Shown here one piece after another: positions 26,610-33,930 of a DNA stretch of 64,000 nt. The DNA is from Luxibacter massiliensis (GTDB lineage Bacteria > Bacillota > Clostridia > Lachnospirales > Lachnospiraceae), in NCBI RefSeq assembly GCF_900604355.1, contig NZ_UWOE01000001.1, positions 3,658,001-3,722,000 of the forward strand. The letters run 5' to 3'. Position 1 is the stretch's first letter, and every line of letters starts with the position of its first letter. The position numbers and the translations under genes are program-made. The notes under the pieces were generated by a model, which was given only the letters and a program-made list of their open reading frames with translations, had not been told where the DNA came from and made no database searches.

Positions 26610-26858
26610 ATGACGAATGAAAAAATCACGGCTATGCCAGTAAAAAAGAAACAGATCCATCTGACCGCCACCCCCAGTCTGACCCTGCGTCTGCATGAGC
26701 GGGCATGGATCCTAACAGGCTCCCGGTCCCTGTCTACCTCCCTGGTCCAGCAGATCCTGGAGGTATCGCAGGACGGCGTCGTATTTGAAACCGAAAACAC
26801 CATTTACCATTTGACCTATGCACGCCGTCCGGCAGAGATTGAGGTGATGTGCGCTTGA
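26610..26858 (+). CDS. Small hypothetical protein
   Basis: 82 residues from ATG 26610, just after the sigma-factor gene, with GGAGGTG upstream overlapping that gene's end. It is basic at the N-terminus, with beta-rich spacing (KKKQIHLTATPSLTLRLHER; VFETENTIYHLTYAR). No domain is recognised. The tight spacing suggests coupling to the sigma factor gene, possibly as its modulator, which is speculation. Confidence 0.6.
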   Translation: MTNEKITAMPVKKKQIHLTATPSLTLRLHERAWILTGSRSLSTSLVQQILEVSQDGVVFETENTIYHLTYARRPAEIEVMCA

Positions 26859-27418
26859 CTGATATTTATGAACGGGGGAGCAGCCTGCAAAAGCTGCTCT
26901 CCACCCTGAAGCTCAACCGGGAACGGGTTCCTCTGGAAACTTTAAAGAGCGTATACCGTATTCCTTATGAGGAGCTGAAGGCGCAGATCCGGGAAATCGT
27001 CCAGGAATTTGTCCTTCTGGTCGCCTGCCACCACCTTCTGATCAATCCGAATTTTTCTCTGGATGAACAGACAGCTGTGGTACAGGCTGCCATTGACCGC
27101 TCCCGGATTCCAAAGGAGATTGGAAAAAGCCTGACCAGAGACTATGACGTGTCGAAGATCCACCGGATGGCACTGAAGCTGCGGGAAGAGATCGAAGCGG
27201 CACTCTGGCCCTATATTGACCGGGAAACCTGTCTGGTGGCTGACCTTGCGGATATCGAAAAAACGCCGGTCATCTATAATACCCTGACCAGACAGATCTA
27301 CCAGGACGGGGGATGGATAGACCAGCCGCTGGATCTGCGGGGGACATTACTGATTTACAGGAAACAGGAGGATGCTGTGCTGCCAGGCGCAGCCCTCCTT
27401 CAGAAAGGAGAACAATAG
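26849..27418 (+). CDS. Hypothetical helical protein
   Basis: 189 residues. GTG 26849 and TTG 26855 are both possible starts; the GAGG site at 26841-26844 is better spaced for TTG. The protein is mainly helical (LQKLLSTLKLNRERVPLETL; IREIVQEFVLLVACHHLL) and ends with a beta-like tail. No family is recognised. It overlaps the preceding gene by 10 bases and is followed two bases later by the next gene. Confidence 0.6.
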   Translation: MRLTDIYERGSSLQKLLSTLKLNRERVPLETLKSVYRIPYEELKAQIREIVQEFVLLVACHHLLINPNFSLDEQTAVVQAAIDRSRIPKEIGKSLTRDYDVSKIHRMALKLREEIEAALWPYIDRETCLVADLADIEKTPVIYNTLTRQIYQDGGWIDQPLDLRGTLLIYRKQEDAVLPGAALLQKGEQ

Positions 27419-27420
27419 TT

Positions 27421-27960
27421 ATGATATTAGAAAGAAATGAAACACCTGAAGAACTCGCTTTTGCACTAACTTTTCCGCAAATACGGGAAGCGCATGAAAT
27501 CTACAAAAAGCATTGCTTTTTCCAGGATTTTATCGGGCAATGCGAAGACCGGCGACAAGACAGGATCGGACTTTGTAACCTTCCCTATCAGACACTGGAA
27601 CATGAGACAGATATCCTGTGTACAGCCTATGAACTGTATGAGAAACTGGAGGACAGCAATGTTTCCTATCATGTTACGATGGAGAACGTGATCGATGCAA
27701 TCGAGAAACAGATTTTAAACGGCGAACTGCGCCCGCATCCAGAACCGGCGCCCCGTGTGGTGCTGATCATGGAGGACGGCATTGTTACCGCCTCGTATAC
27801 AAACGCTCCCTTTATTCAGGCAGAAGTCATTAAACTGGACAAGGAATATGATTCCGGCGAAGAGCGGGAGGCAGTTTATGGAGCTTTAGAGCACGATCCT
27901 GAGCTGACCGAATGTGAGTGCCATATTACCTGGCCCGGACGTGAAAAGGAGGCCGCCTGA
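27421..27960 (+). CDS. Hypothetical acidic protein
   Basis: 179 residues from ATG 27421 (AAAGGAGAA upstream). It is strongly acidic. The middle (RVVLIMEDGIVTASYTNAPF) resembles a short beta-hairpin module seen in small element proteins. Two cysteines lie near the end (ECECHITW). No function can be assigned. The stop overlaps the next start (TGATG), so the two are translated together. Confidence 0.6.
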   Translation: MILERNETPEELAFALTFPQIREAHEIYKKHCFFQDFIGQCEDRRQDRIGLCNLPYQTLEHETDILCTAYELYEKLEDSNVSYHVTMENVIDAIEKQILNGELRPHPEPAPRVVLIMEDGIVTASYTNAPFIQAEVIKLDKEYDSGEEREAVYGALEHDPELTECECHITWPGREKEAA

Positions 27961-28259
27961 TGACAAATGTCTGCAAGAATACACAAGGAAATACACCGAT
28001 AAAGATTTATGTTTTACACGGATATACGGACGGTCTGACAGATCCAATCGTCAGTACCGACTACGAGGAAGTGTACGCAGCAATGAAAGCTGCCTATGAA
28101 AGCGCCCTGGACGGGGTAGAACAAGAAGATTCTGACCGGGAATACAGCTTTCTGGAAGGCTGGTCTGCTACTGCTGTTGTACATGGAGACTGGATGGAAT
28201 GGCAGATTGCGGAACTGGAGCTGAAGGTTCCCGAAGAACAGCCGACTCCCTCTGTTTGA
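27960..28259 (+). CDS. Small acidic hypothetical protein, last gene of operon
   Basis: 99 residues, coupled by overlap to the gene before. The core (IKIYVLHGYTDGLTDPIVST, then EEVYAAMKAAYESAL and WSATAVVHGDWMEWQIAEL) suggests a compact alpha/beta fold. It is followed 48 bp later by a clear terminator, so it closes the SSB/MoxR/VWA operon. Function unknown. Confidence 0.62.
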   Translation: MTNVCKNTQGNTPIKIYVLHGYTDGLTDPIVSTDYEEVYAAMKAAYESALDGVEQEDSDREYSFLEGWSATAVVHGDWMEWQIAELELKVPEEQPTPSV

Positions 28260-28307
28260 GATTTCTATCAGTTCCAACTGATAAGCCTAACTGGACTAAA
28301 TGACATC

Positions 28308-28333
28308 GAGCCGTCTTATGGACGGCTCTTTTT
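28308..28333 (+). terminator. Intrinsic terminator of the SSB/MoxR/VWA operon
   Basis: GAGCCGTC-TTATG-GACGGCTC followed by TTTTT, 48 bp after the last stop of the operon. Confidence 0.85.
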
Positions 28334-28388
28334 ACGTTTGATTAAATTTATGTAATAAATATGGCGGTCAAAAACGGATTAGGAGTTG

Positions 28389-28733
28389 TTATTCTATACG
28401 AACATTAACTGGTCTCACTGTAAGTTCTCCAACACCTTCAACCCTGTACCATTTTCCTCGTTCAAGTTTAATTGTGCCACCTGTCCCAGAAGTAATGTAA
28501 CCTATTGCATAAGTTTCTCCGCTTTCAATATCCGTAAATACAACATCGGTATCAGCAGTACCAGTAACTTTTACACTTCCGGTAACAGGTTGTATCTGTT
28601 CGCTTTTCACTCTCTCGTCACCTGAAAGGGTGAAAGTGTGCATCTTAATATAGCTGTTATAGCTTATACCGATTATAAGGACAGCAAGCGGGATTGCAAC
28701 TCCCACTGCTCGTTTCAACCGTTTCTTATCCAT
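28389..28733 (-). CDS. Membrane-anchored small extracytoplasmic protein
   Basis: 114 residues: a basic start, one helix (about 10-27; VGVAIPLAVLIIGISYNSYI) and a beta-rich outer part (GSVKVTGTADTDVVFTDIES; AIGYITSGTGGTIKLERGKW). No lipobox is present. It is convergent with the element operon and downstream of an XRE regulator gene. It could be a signal-anchored immunity or envelope protein; function is unknown. Confidence 0.65.
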   Translation of the reverse strand: MDKKRLKRAVGVAIPLAVLIIGISYNSYIKMHTFTLSGDERVKSEQIQPVTGSVKVTGTADTDVVFTDIESGETYAIGYITSGTGGTIKLERGKWYRVEGVGELTVRPVNVRIE

Positions 28734-28793
28734 ATATTACTTCTCCGAGAAATTCCAATTATCTGCTCTACAACTTAGGATTTGTTTGTATCT

Positions 28794-29240
28794 TTATTGC
28801 TCCTTTTCTTGCTTTTCCAGATACTTAACAACCTCTTTGTCCCATCTAAGTTTCTTAACTCCACCAATTAAAAACATCGCAATCCCAATGCAAAGTATAA
28901 CCGTTCTTCTAATTGAATCTGGAGAAATACAACACGAAATCACTAGTCCTGTACCAGCACCTGTAAAAAAATCAATAATAGATTGCTTATGTTTATAATA
29001 CTTCCCGTATAATCTTTCCTTATCTATTGTTTTTACCATTTGTTTGTCCTCCTTCAATAATTTATCCAGAGAAATTTCAAACATATCACTCATAGTTACT
29101 AACGTATTCAAATCTGGATAGTTTTTTTCATTCTCCCAATTTGATACCGTCTGTCTGGTAACATGAAATAATTCGCCGAATTCCTCCTGTGACATTCCTT
29201 TTTCCTTTCGAACATTTAATATTGTTTTTCCAATACTCAT
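28794..29240 (-). CDS. XRE-family regulator with C-terminal membrane segment
   Basis: 148 residues from ATG 29240 (AGGAGG eight bases upstream; a longer frame lacks a site). An N-terminal HTH_3 domain (ILNVRKEKGMSQEEFGELFH; RQTVSNWENEKNYPD) is followed by a linker and a hydrophobic hairpin (IDFFTGAGTGLVISCC; TVILCIGIAMFLIGG). Membrane-tethered XRE regulators of this kind are common in Clostridia. It may control the adjacent small membrane protein. Confidence 0.82.
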   Translation of the reverse strand: MSIGKTILNVRKEKGMSQEEFGELFHVTRQTVSNWENEKNYPDLNTLVTMSDMFEISLDKLLKEDKQMVKTIDKERLYGKYYKHKQSIIDFFTGAGTGLVISCCISPDSIRRTVILCIGIAMFLIGGVKKLRWDKEVVKYLEKQEKEQ

Positions 29241-29433
29241 CGTTTTACCTCCTAAGGATATTATCAGTGGAATGTAACAAAAAGAAAAGCAATCCATCTT
29301 TTACAGTCCGCTATTATAAACGCAAAGATTTTTTGACAAGGAAATTTTTATTAGTTTATAGCCTTCAGTCCTGCAAATTCCAATTTATTGCTATCTCAAT
29401 TATACCAAATTCTTTCCATTAACACCACGTCAA

Positions 29434-29473
29434 CCTCATTAAAATAACCGCATCTGCCCATATTCTAAGATCA
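29434..29473 (-). pseudogene. Remnant of an SRAP gene 3' end
   Basis: On the minus strand this reads ILEYGQMRLF then stop, like the end of the SRAP protein encoded at 30052-30633 (AEYEQMRLF, stop). The 23 bases at 29434-29456 match 30047-30069 with one difference, and the match extends past the stop. It is probably the scar of a duplication or gene conversion. No other gene is seen in the AT-rich stretch 29241-29524. Confidence 0.45.
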
Positions 29474-29524
29474 GTAACATCCGTTCCGCCCTCACGGACG
29501 GCTCCTCTTGTGTCTGGCAGACTA

Positions 29525-29890
29525 TTAATCTTCAAACAGTTCTTCCACCAGATGTTCATATTCCGGAAGCTGTCGCAGATATGGTAACAGCCGCTTTTGG
29601 ATCTCTTCCCGTTCTTCCGGACCGCACAAACGCAGGTCATGGGATTTTCCCTTTTCCTCCACTACATCACAAGCGATGTGATAGATTATTTCCTCACAAA
29701 GCGTTTCACCATCCCGGAGAATAATCGGCGCCATGCAAAAGTCATCCTGCTCCTCAGAAATCCCGTCAAGGAATACATATCCCACCTTATCTGACCATAA
29801 CAGATCAAAACGCGGGGTATCCCGAATGTAATCAGCAAAAGCATTCATAACCTTCTCAATTTCTCTGTTTTGTTCCTGTGTGTACATCAT
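29525..29890 (-). CDS. Hypothetical acidic protein
   Basis: 121 residues starting MMYTQEQNREIEKVMNAFAD. The sequence is acidic, with DLLWSDKVGYVFLDGI and a central ETLCEEIIYHIACDV segment. No domain is recognised. It lies between the SRAP remnant and the intact SRAP gene and has GGAGGAATG upstream of its start. Confidence 0.6.
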   Translation of the reverse strand: MMYTQEQNREIEKVMNAFADYIRDTPRFDLLWSDKVGYVFLDGISEEQDDFCMAPIILRDGETLCEEIIYHIACDVVEEKGKSHDLRLCGPEEREEIQKRLLPYLRQLPEYEHLVEELFED

Positions 29891-29906
29891 TCATTCCTCC
29901 TTACAA

Positions 29907-29960
29907 TAATATACTCTAAGCAGCCGGCTTCTCTGTACAGACGCTGCTTAGAGTATATTA
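29907..29960. repeat. Perfect 17-bp inverted repeat
   Basis: TAATATACTCTAAGCAG (29907-29923) and its exact complement at 29944-29960, separated by 20 bases. It lies between the SRAP gene and the gene at 29525-29890. There is no long T-run on either strand, so it is either a weak terminator or a binding site. Confidence 0.8.
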
Positions 29961-30051
29961 CACTTATCTGTTCTGGCAAATCATCTTCCGACTAGAATAT
30001 TTTTGTAAAAACATAGCCACTTCTACAAGTATTCATACCAGACAAGCCTCA

Positions 30052-30633
30052 TTAAAACAACCGCATCTGTTCATACTCAGCATGAGCCTTTAACAGTCCC
30101 GGCGTCTTATGCAACAAATACTCGGTTGCCCTGTCATCCAGTACCCAGTCCTCCACCTCCTCCGGCTCCAGGATCAACGGCATCCGGTTGTGGATCAGCG
30201 CCACGGAAGAGTTTGCCTCCGTTGTGAGGATCACAAACCTTTCCTCATCCTCATATCGATTATAGCATCCTGCCATAAATAGCACTGTAGCATCTTCCCG
30301 TTCAAAAGTGAACTTCTCCTTGTTCTTATTCCATTCGTAAAAACCTCTGGACGGAATGATGCAACGCCTGTTCTGTATACTATCCCGAAAAGCCCGACGT
30401 TCCAGGGCACTCTCTGCCCTTGCGTTGATCAGCAGCTTTCCTTTCTCAAACCCTGGGAAGCCCCATCTCATCTGTTCTGCAGCAAGATGGTGCTCCTGCC
30501 CTTTTATTATTGTAGCATTTTGCGCTGGGAAAACATCACCAGTGCGCTCTATCTGCAATTTCCTATCCAGATCCCGTACCAGCTTCTCAATCTCCCTTGC
30601 CGTCTCATCATCCACATAATAACGTCCACACAT
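30052..30633 (-). CDS. SRAP-domain protein (YedK/HMCES-type abasic-site protein)
   Basis: 193 residues with the invariant N-terminal MCGRY (catalytic Cys2 after Met removal), the MRWGFPG strand, INARAES and CIIPSRGFYEW, and the active-site His in ALIHNRMPLIL. SRAP proteins crosslink to abasic sites in single-stranded DNA. It is complete for the family. Position next to a Y-family polymerase operon points to an SOS/ssDNA-repair set carried by the element. Confidence 0.93.
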   Translation of the reverse strand: MCGRYYVDDETAREIEKLVRDLDRKLQIERTGDVFPAQNATIIKGQEHHLAAEQMRWGFPGFEKGKLLINARAESALERRAFRDSIQNRRCIIPSRGFYEWNKNKEKFTFEREDATVLFMAGCYNRYEDEERFVILTTEANSSVALIHNRMPLILEPEEVEDWVLDDRATEYLLHKTPGLLKAHAEYEQMRLF

Positions 30634-30643
30634 TTTCTTCTCC

Positions 30644-30973
30644 TTATCTCGACTTTCCCAGCGTTTGTTCCCTGCATTTCTTCAGCAATCTCTGGAGCCG
30701 TAAATAATCATAGGTACGAACAGGATTTTTAATCATCGCTTTAAAAGAAAACCGAAACAATATCTGATAAATGATCCCCTGACGGATACACCAGATACAC
30801 AGTGCATAGGTGCTATGAATATCGCCCCTCTGAAGCAGCCGGACCAGATAAGAGATCTTCACAATATCCTGTTCTGTATATGCAGCAACTGCCACAGGAA
30901 AGCTTAGTCCTTCCATAAAAAACTGCAGTTGCTTTAATCCCTCCTCTGGAAATTTTAAAATATGCTTATTCAC
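30644..30973 (-). CDS. Small hypothetical protein of the polymerase operon
   Basis: 109 residues, probably from GTG 30973, whose G is shared with the TAG stop of the gene before, with AGAGGAA upstream. The sequence is helical (LKQLQFFMEGLSFPVAVAAY; ISYLVRLLQRGDIHSTYALC) with a basic C-terminus. No family name can be given. It is cotranscribed with the Y-family polymerase gene. Confidence 0.65.
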   Translation of the reverse strand: MNKHILKFPEEGLKQLQFFMEGLSFPVAVAAYTEQDIVKISYLVRLLQRGDIHSTYALCIWCIRQGIIYQILFRFSFKAMIKNPVRTYDYLRLQRLLKKCREQTLGKSR

Positions 30974-31290
30974 TATTCCTCTCCCCAACTTACCTTCCAA
31001 CAATGCGACTCCGGATAATAATATAACCGAAATAGATATTCCTGATTTTCCACCACTGTACTACAGCAGAACTCCTGAATAGGAATACCACAATAAAATT
31101 TTTCTGCCTGCTTCTGTACATTAATGTGCGTAACTTTATGAATTACGCCTTCCTCATCTTGATATTTGAACATCATAGGAATTGTTCTGCCTTTGCTCGT
31201 ATACCAGACAGAACAGGCAATTTCCTTCATTTTTCTTTTCAGCTCGCCCTCATCCGGTTTCTGGGTGTTCGTTCCAATCCCCATGCTCAT
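30973..31290 (-). CDS. Small hypothetical protein of the polymerase operon
   Basis: 105 residues between the polymerase gene and the 109-residue gene, with short spacings. The sequence KGRTIPMMFKYQDEEGVIHK and VENQEYLFRLYYYPESHCW suggests a small beta-barrel-like fold. Similar small genes accompany umuC/dinB-like genes in mobile elements of Clostridia. Function unknown. Confidence 0.68.
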   Translation of the reverse strand: MSMGIGTNTQKPDEGELKRKMKEIACSVWYTSKGRTIPMMFKYQDEEGVIHKVTHINVQKQAEKFYCGIPIQEFCCSTVVENQEYLFRLYYYPESHCWKVSWGEE

Positions 31291-31303
31291 AGATCTCTAC
31301 CTC

Positions 31304-32575
31304 CTATTTTACCCCGATTTTCTTATAATCAACAGTCCTTTTTTCTCTTGAGATTCCACCGGACATATGGTCAATAGGACTTCCCACAAATGCCGCCCGC
31401 TTCACCGAGTCGATCCCATACCGTCCACGAATCCGGTCCACCGCAGCATCCATTTTCTCCAGCTTTTCATAATCTGTCGTGTCAAACATATCCAACTGGC
31501 GCATGTTGAACCCATCCTTTACCCGGCTGGTGTGGATCCCCAGATACCGGATGGCTGTCCCATCCCATAATTGGTCAAAAAGCTGGCAGGCACAGCGATG
31601 GATCTCAATGGTAATGTTCGTAGTGTTCCGCAGCGTCATCTGGTGGCTGGCATAACGCAGGTCATGAGATTTGATTCCCACAGCAATCACTTCCGCCCGC
31701 ACCTTTGCTGCCCGCAGTCTGGTTCCCACCGTCTCCGCCAACGCCAACAACACCAGCTTCGCAGTGGACGCATCCCTTACATCAAAGGCAATGGTGGTGG
31801 AGTTCCCGTATCCTTTATTGGCCGGGGCTTCAGACTGCACCACGGATACATCCATCCCATTGGCAAACGCCCAGATGACCTCCCCGTGCTTTTTCAGATG
31901 GACTTTCAGCAGATGCGGATCCGCATGGGCCAGTTCCCCTATGGTATGGATCCCCAGGTTAAACAGCTTTTTTGCAGTCGCCCGCCCGACAAAAAACAAA
32001 TCACTCACCGGAAGCGGCCACATTTTATCTTCAATCTCATTATGCCACAGCGTATGCACCCGGTCTGGCTTCTGGAAATCTGATGCCATCTTGGCCAGCA
32101 GCTTGTTCTCCGAGATCCCGATATTGACGGTAAATCCCAGCGTATCCCGGATTTGATCTTTCATCCTGTATGCTGCCGTCACCGGATCGCCCCAGAGTCC
32201 TTCCGTACCTGTCATATCCACAAAGGCTTCGTCTATCGAGTATTGCTCTACGTCTGGAGAATACCGGCGCAGGATATCCATAAATGCCTTGGAGCACTTT
32301 TCATATAGCCCATAGTTAGGCGGAACTAGGATCAACTCCGGACATTTCTGTTTCGCCTCCAGAATAGTTTCTCCCGTTTTTATATGGAACTTTTTGGCCG
32401 GAATGGATTTCGCCAATATAATTCCGTGCCGCATTGCCATATCACCGCCAACAGCAGACACCTTTTCCCGCAGATCCTCCTTCCCGCCTAAATGGTGGAG
32501 GCGGTAGACGGCTTCCCAGGAAAGGAACGCTGAATTGACATCAATATGAAAAATTACCGTTCTTCCATGTTTCAA
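31304..32575 (-). CDS. Y-family DNA polymerase (DinB/UmuC-like)
   Basis: 423 residues from TTG 32575, the only in-frame start placed well after GGAGG. The palm domain has HIDVNSAF (metal-binding Asp) and YSIDEAFVDMTG; the fingers, a helix-hairpin-helix thumb (FFVGRATAKKLFNLGIHTI) and the little finger follow to ~residue 360. Such enzymes bypass DNA lesions. LexA boxes overlap the start region, so induction by DNA damage is expected. Two small cotranscribed genes follow. Confidence 0.92.
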   Translation of the reverse strand: MKHGRTVIFHIDVNSAFLSWEAVYRLHHLGGKEDLREKVSAVGGDMAMRHGIILAKSIPAKKFHIKTGETILEAKQKCPELILVPPNYGLYEKCSKAFMDILRRYSPDVEQYSIDEAFVDMTGTEGLWGDPVTAAYRMKDQIRDTLGFTVNIGISENKLLAKMASDFQKPDRVHTLWHNEIEDKMWPLPVSDLFFVGRATAKKLFNLGIHTIGELAHADPHLLKVHLKKHGEVIWAFANGMDVSVVQSEAPANKGYGNSTTIAFDVRDASTAKLVLLALAETVGTRLRAAKVRAEVIAVGIKSHDLRYASHQMTLRNTTNITIEIHRCACQLFDQLWDGTAIRYLGIHTSRVKDGFNMRQLDMFDTTDYEKLEKMDAAVDRIRGRYGIDSVKRAAFVGSPIDHMSGGISREKRTVDYKKIGVK

Positions 32576-32622
32576 ACGTATGTTCGCCTCCTTTTTTCTT
32601 CTATTATGGAGAACATACGTTC
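32573..32622 (-). promoter_or_regulatory. Two LexA (DinR) boxes
   Basis: CGAACATACGTTTG (complement of 32573-32586) overlaps the TTG start, and GAACATACGTTC lies at 32611-32622. Both fit the Gram-positive SOS box GAAC-N4-GTTC/T. They imply LexA repression of the polymerase operon. Confidence 0.85.
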
Positions 32623-32684
32623 TTTCGTCAAGAGGATTTTTCTGTCAAAAGAGGACTCCCTTCTCACGGAACCTGTACCGATAT

Positions 32685-32745
32685 ACTATATATAGTGTAA
32701 AACCATCTCTTTGCATTTGACACACCATATATCTAGTGTTATACT
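32685..32745 (+). promoter_or_regulatory. Promoter with candidate operators before DUF5688 gene
   Basis: TTGACA (32717-32722), a 17-bp spacer and TATACT (32740-32745). A perfect palindrome ACTATATATAGT lies at 32685-32696, and the spacer holds the related ACCATATATCTAGTG. Comparable motifs lie in the promoters at 18565 and 58292. Confidence 0.72.
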
Positions 32746-32750
32746 CATTT

Positions 32751-32918
32751 TGTACCATATATTTTGTGTCTATCCGGAAAGGATTTATCACACGCTGTTT
32801 AGGTTTGTAATCAGTCAGAGGGATACTCTGCCATCAGGCAGTACCTTCTGGCTTTTTTTATTTTGCAGAGAACTGCACGCTGTCAGAGAATGAACATTTT
32901 GCGTCATTCTCTTTTTTT
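32751..32918 (+). ncRNA. Leader RNA with two tandem intrinsic terminators
   Basis: The leader has a small ATCC-GGAAA-GGAT hairpin, the block GCTGTTTAGGTTTGTAATCA, and terminator 1 at 32814-32859 (long stem GTCAGAGGGATAC / GTACCTTCTGGC with inner CTGCC/GGCAG, then seven T). Terminator 2 is at 32885-32918 (AGAGAATGA / TCATTCTCT, then T-run). The leader at 58325 is homologous, and its inner stem changes to CTGCT/AGCAG with pairing kept. Confidence 0.72.
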
Positions 32919-32991
32919 ATGCCTGAACATGGGAAAGGAGGGTTGTTTTTCAATGCTCCGGATGGACATAGTAACAGAAAGGAGAATCAAA

Positions 32992-33894
32992 ATGACTTAC
33001 AAAGAATTTGAAATGCAAGTAAAAACGTATCTGGAGGAGAACCTCGGTGCTGACGTTACTGTCAGCACATACACGGCGAGAAAGAACAATCAAACCCTCT
33101 GCCAAGGTCTTCTCATTGAAGACGCCTCCGATGGAGAGCGTTTCTCAGCATCCCCGGTTATCTATCTGGATGATTTCTATAGAGACTTGTGTAATGGATC
33201 ATCTTTTGAAGAGATAGCAAAAACCATATATAAGTTATATCGGAACGCCAAGCAGACTGGAGATTTTAAGCTGAAGGACTTAACTAATTTCGAGGAACTG
33301 AAGGAAAAAATCATCTATAAATTAATCAATCTGGATATGAACAAGGATCTTTTGGACGATATTCCTTATATCCCGTATCTTGATTTGGCAATCGTTTTCT
33401 ATTGCTGCATTGCGAACACGGATGAACAGACTGCTGGTTTTCTCATTCATAATTCCCATTTGGATCTCTGGGGAATCCAGCAAAACGAATTATACAAGTA
33501 TGCCCATAAGAACACTTGCCGACTGTTTCCCTATTCACTTCAGTCGGTATGCGCCACGCTTAACGAAATGTCAGAAAATCTTACCGCCCCATTATCTGTA
33601 ATGCCGGAGGAAGACCTTCTGGTCTTAACGAATCAAAGCCGTATAGACGGTGCAGCTTGTATCCTGTATGACAATATGTTGGAAAAAATAGCAGAAGTAT
33701 TACAGGAGGATTTCTATGTAATTCCCAGTAGTATCCACGAGCTTCTGATTCTGCGTAAACATTTGTCTCCAGAAGAAGGAGGTCTTTCAGAGTTAATTAC
33801 ATCTGTCAATCAGACAACCGTGTTGGATACGGACATTCTGTCATCACATCCATACTACTATGACCGTAATTTACATACCTTAAAATGCGCTTAA
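32992..33894 (+). CDS. DUF5688 family protein
   Basis: 300 residues from ATG 32992 (AAAGGAG eight bases upstream). It begins MTYKEFEMQVKTYLEENLG and has the family pattern: TARKNNQTLCQGLLI, PVIYLDDFYRDLCNG, LEKIAEVLQEDFYVIPSSIHELLIL near residues 245-270. DUF5688 proteins are common in integrative elements of Lachnospiraceae and have no known function. It is expressed behind the conserved leader and double terminator. Confidence 0.85.
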   Translation: MTYKEFEMQVKTYLEENLGADVTVSTYTARKNNQTLCQGLLIEDASDGERFSASPVIYLDDFYRDLCNGSSFEEIAKTIYKLYRNAKQTGDFKLKDLTNFEELKEKIIYKLINLDMNKDLLDDIPYIPYLDLAIVFYCCIANTDEQTAGFLIHNSHLDLWGIQQNELYKYAHKNTCRLFPYSLQSVCATLNEMSENLTAPLSVMPEEDLLVLTNQSRIDGAACILYDNMLEKIAEVLQEDFYVIPSSIHELLILRKHLSPEEGGLSELITSVNQTTVLDTDILSSHPYYYDRNLHTLKCA

Positions 33895-33930
33895 TAATTT
33901 ATGCGAATCCCAAGAAAGGAGCATCCAATC

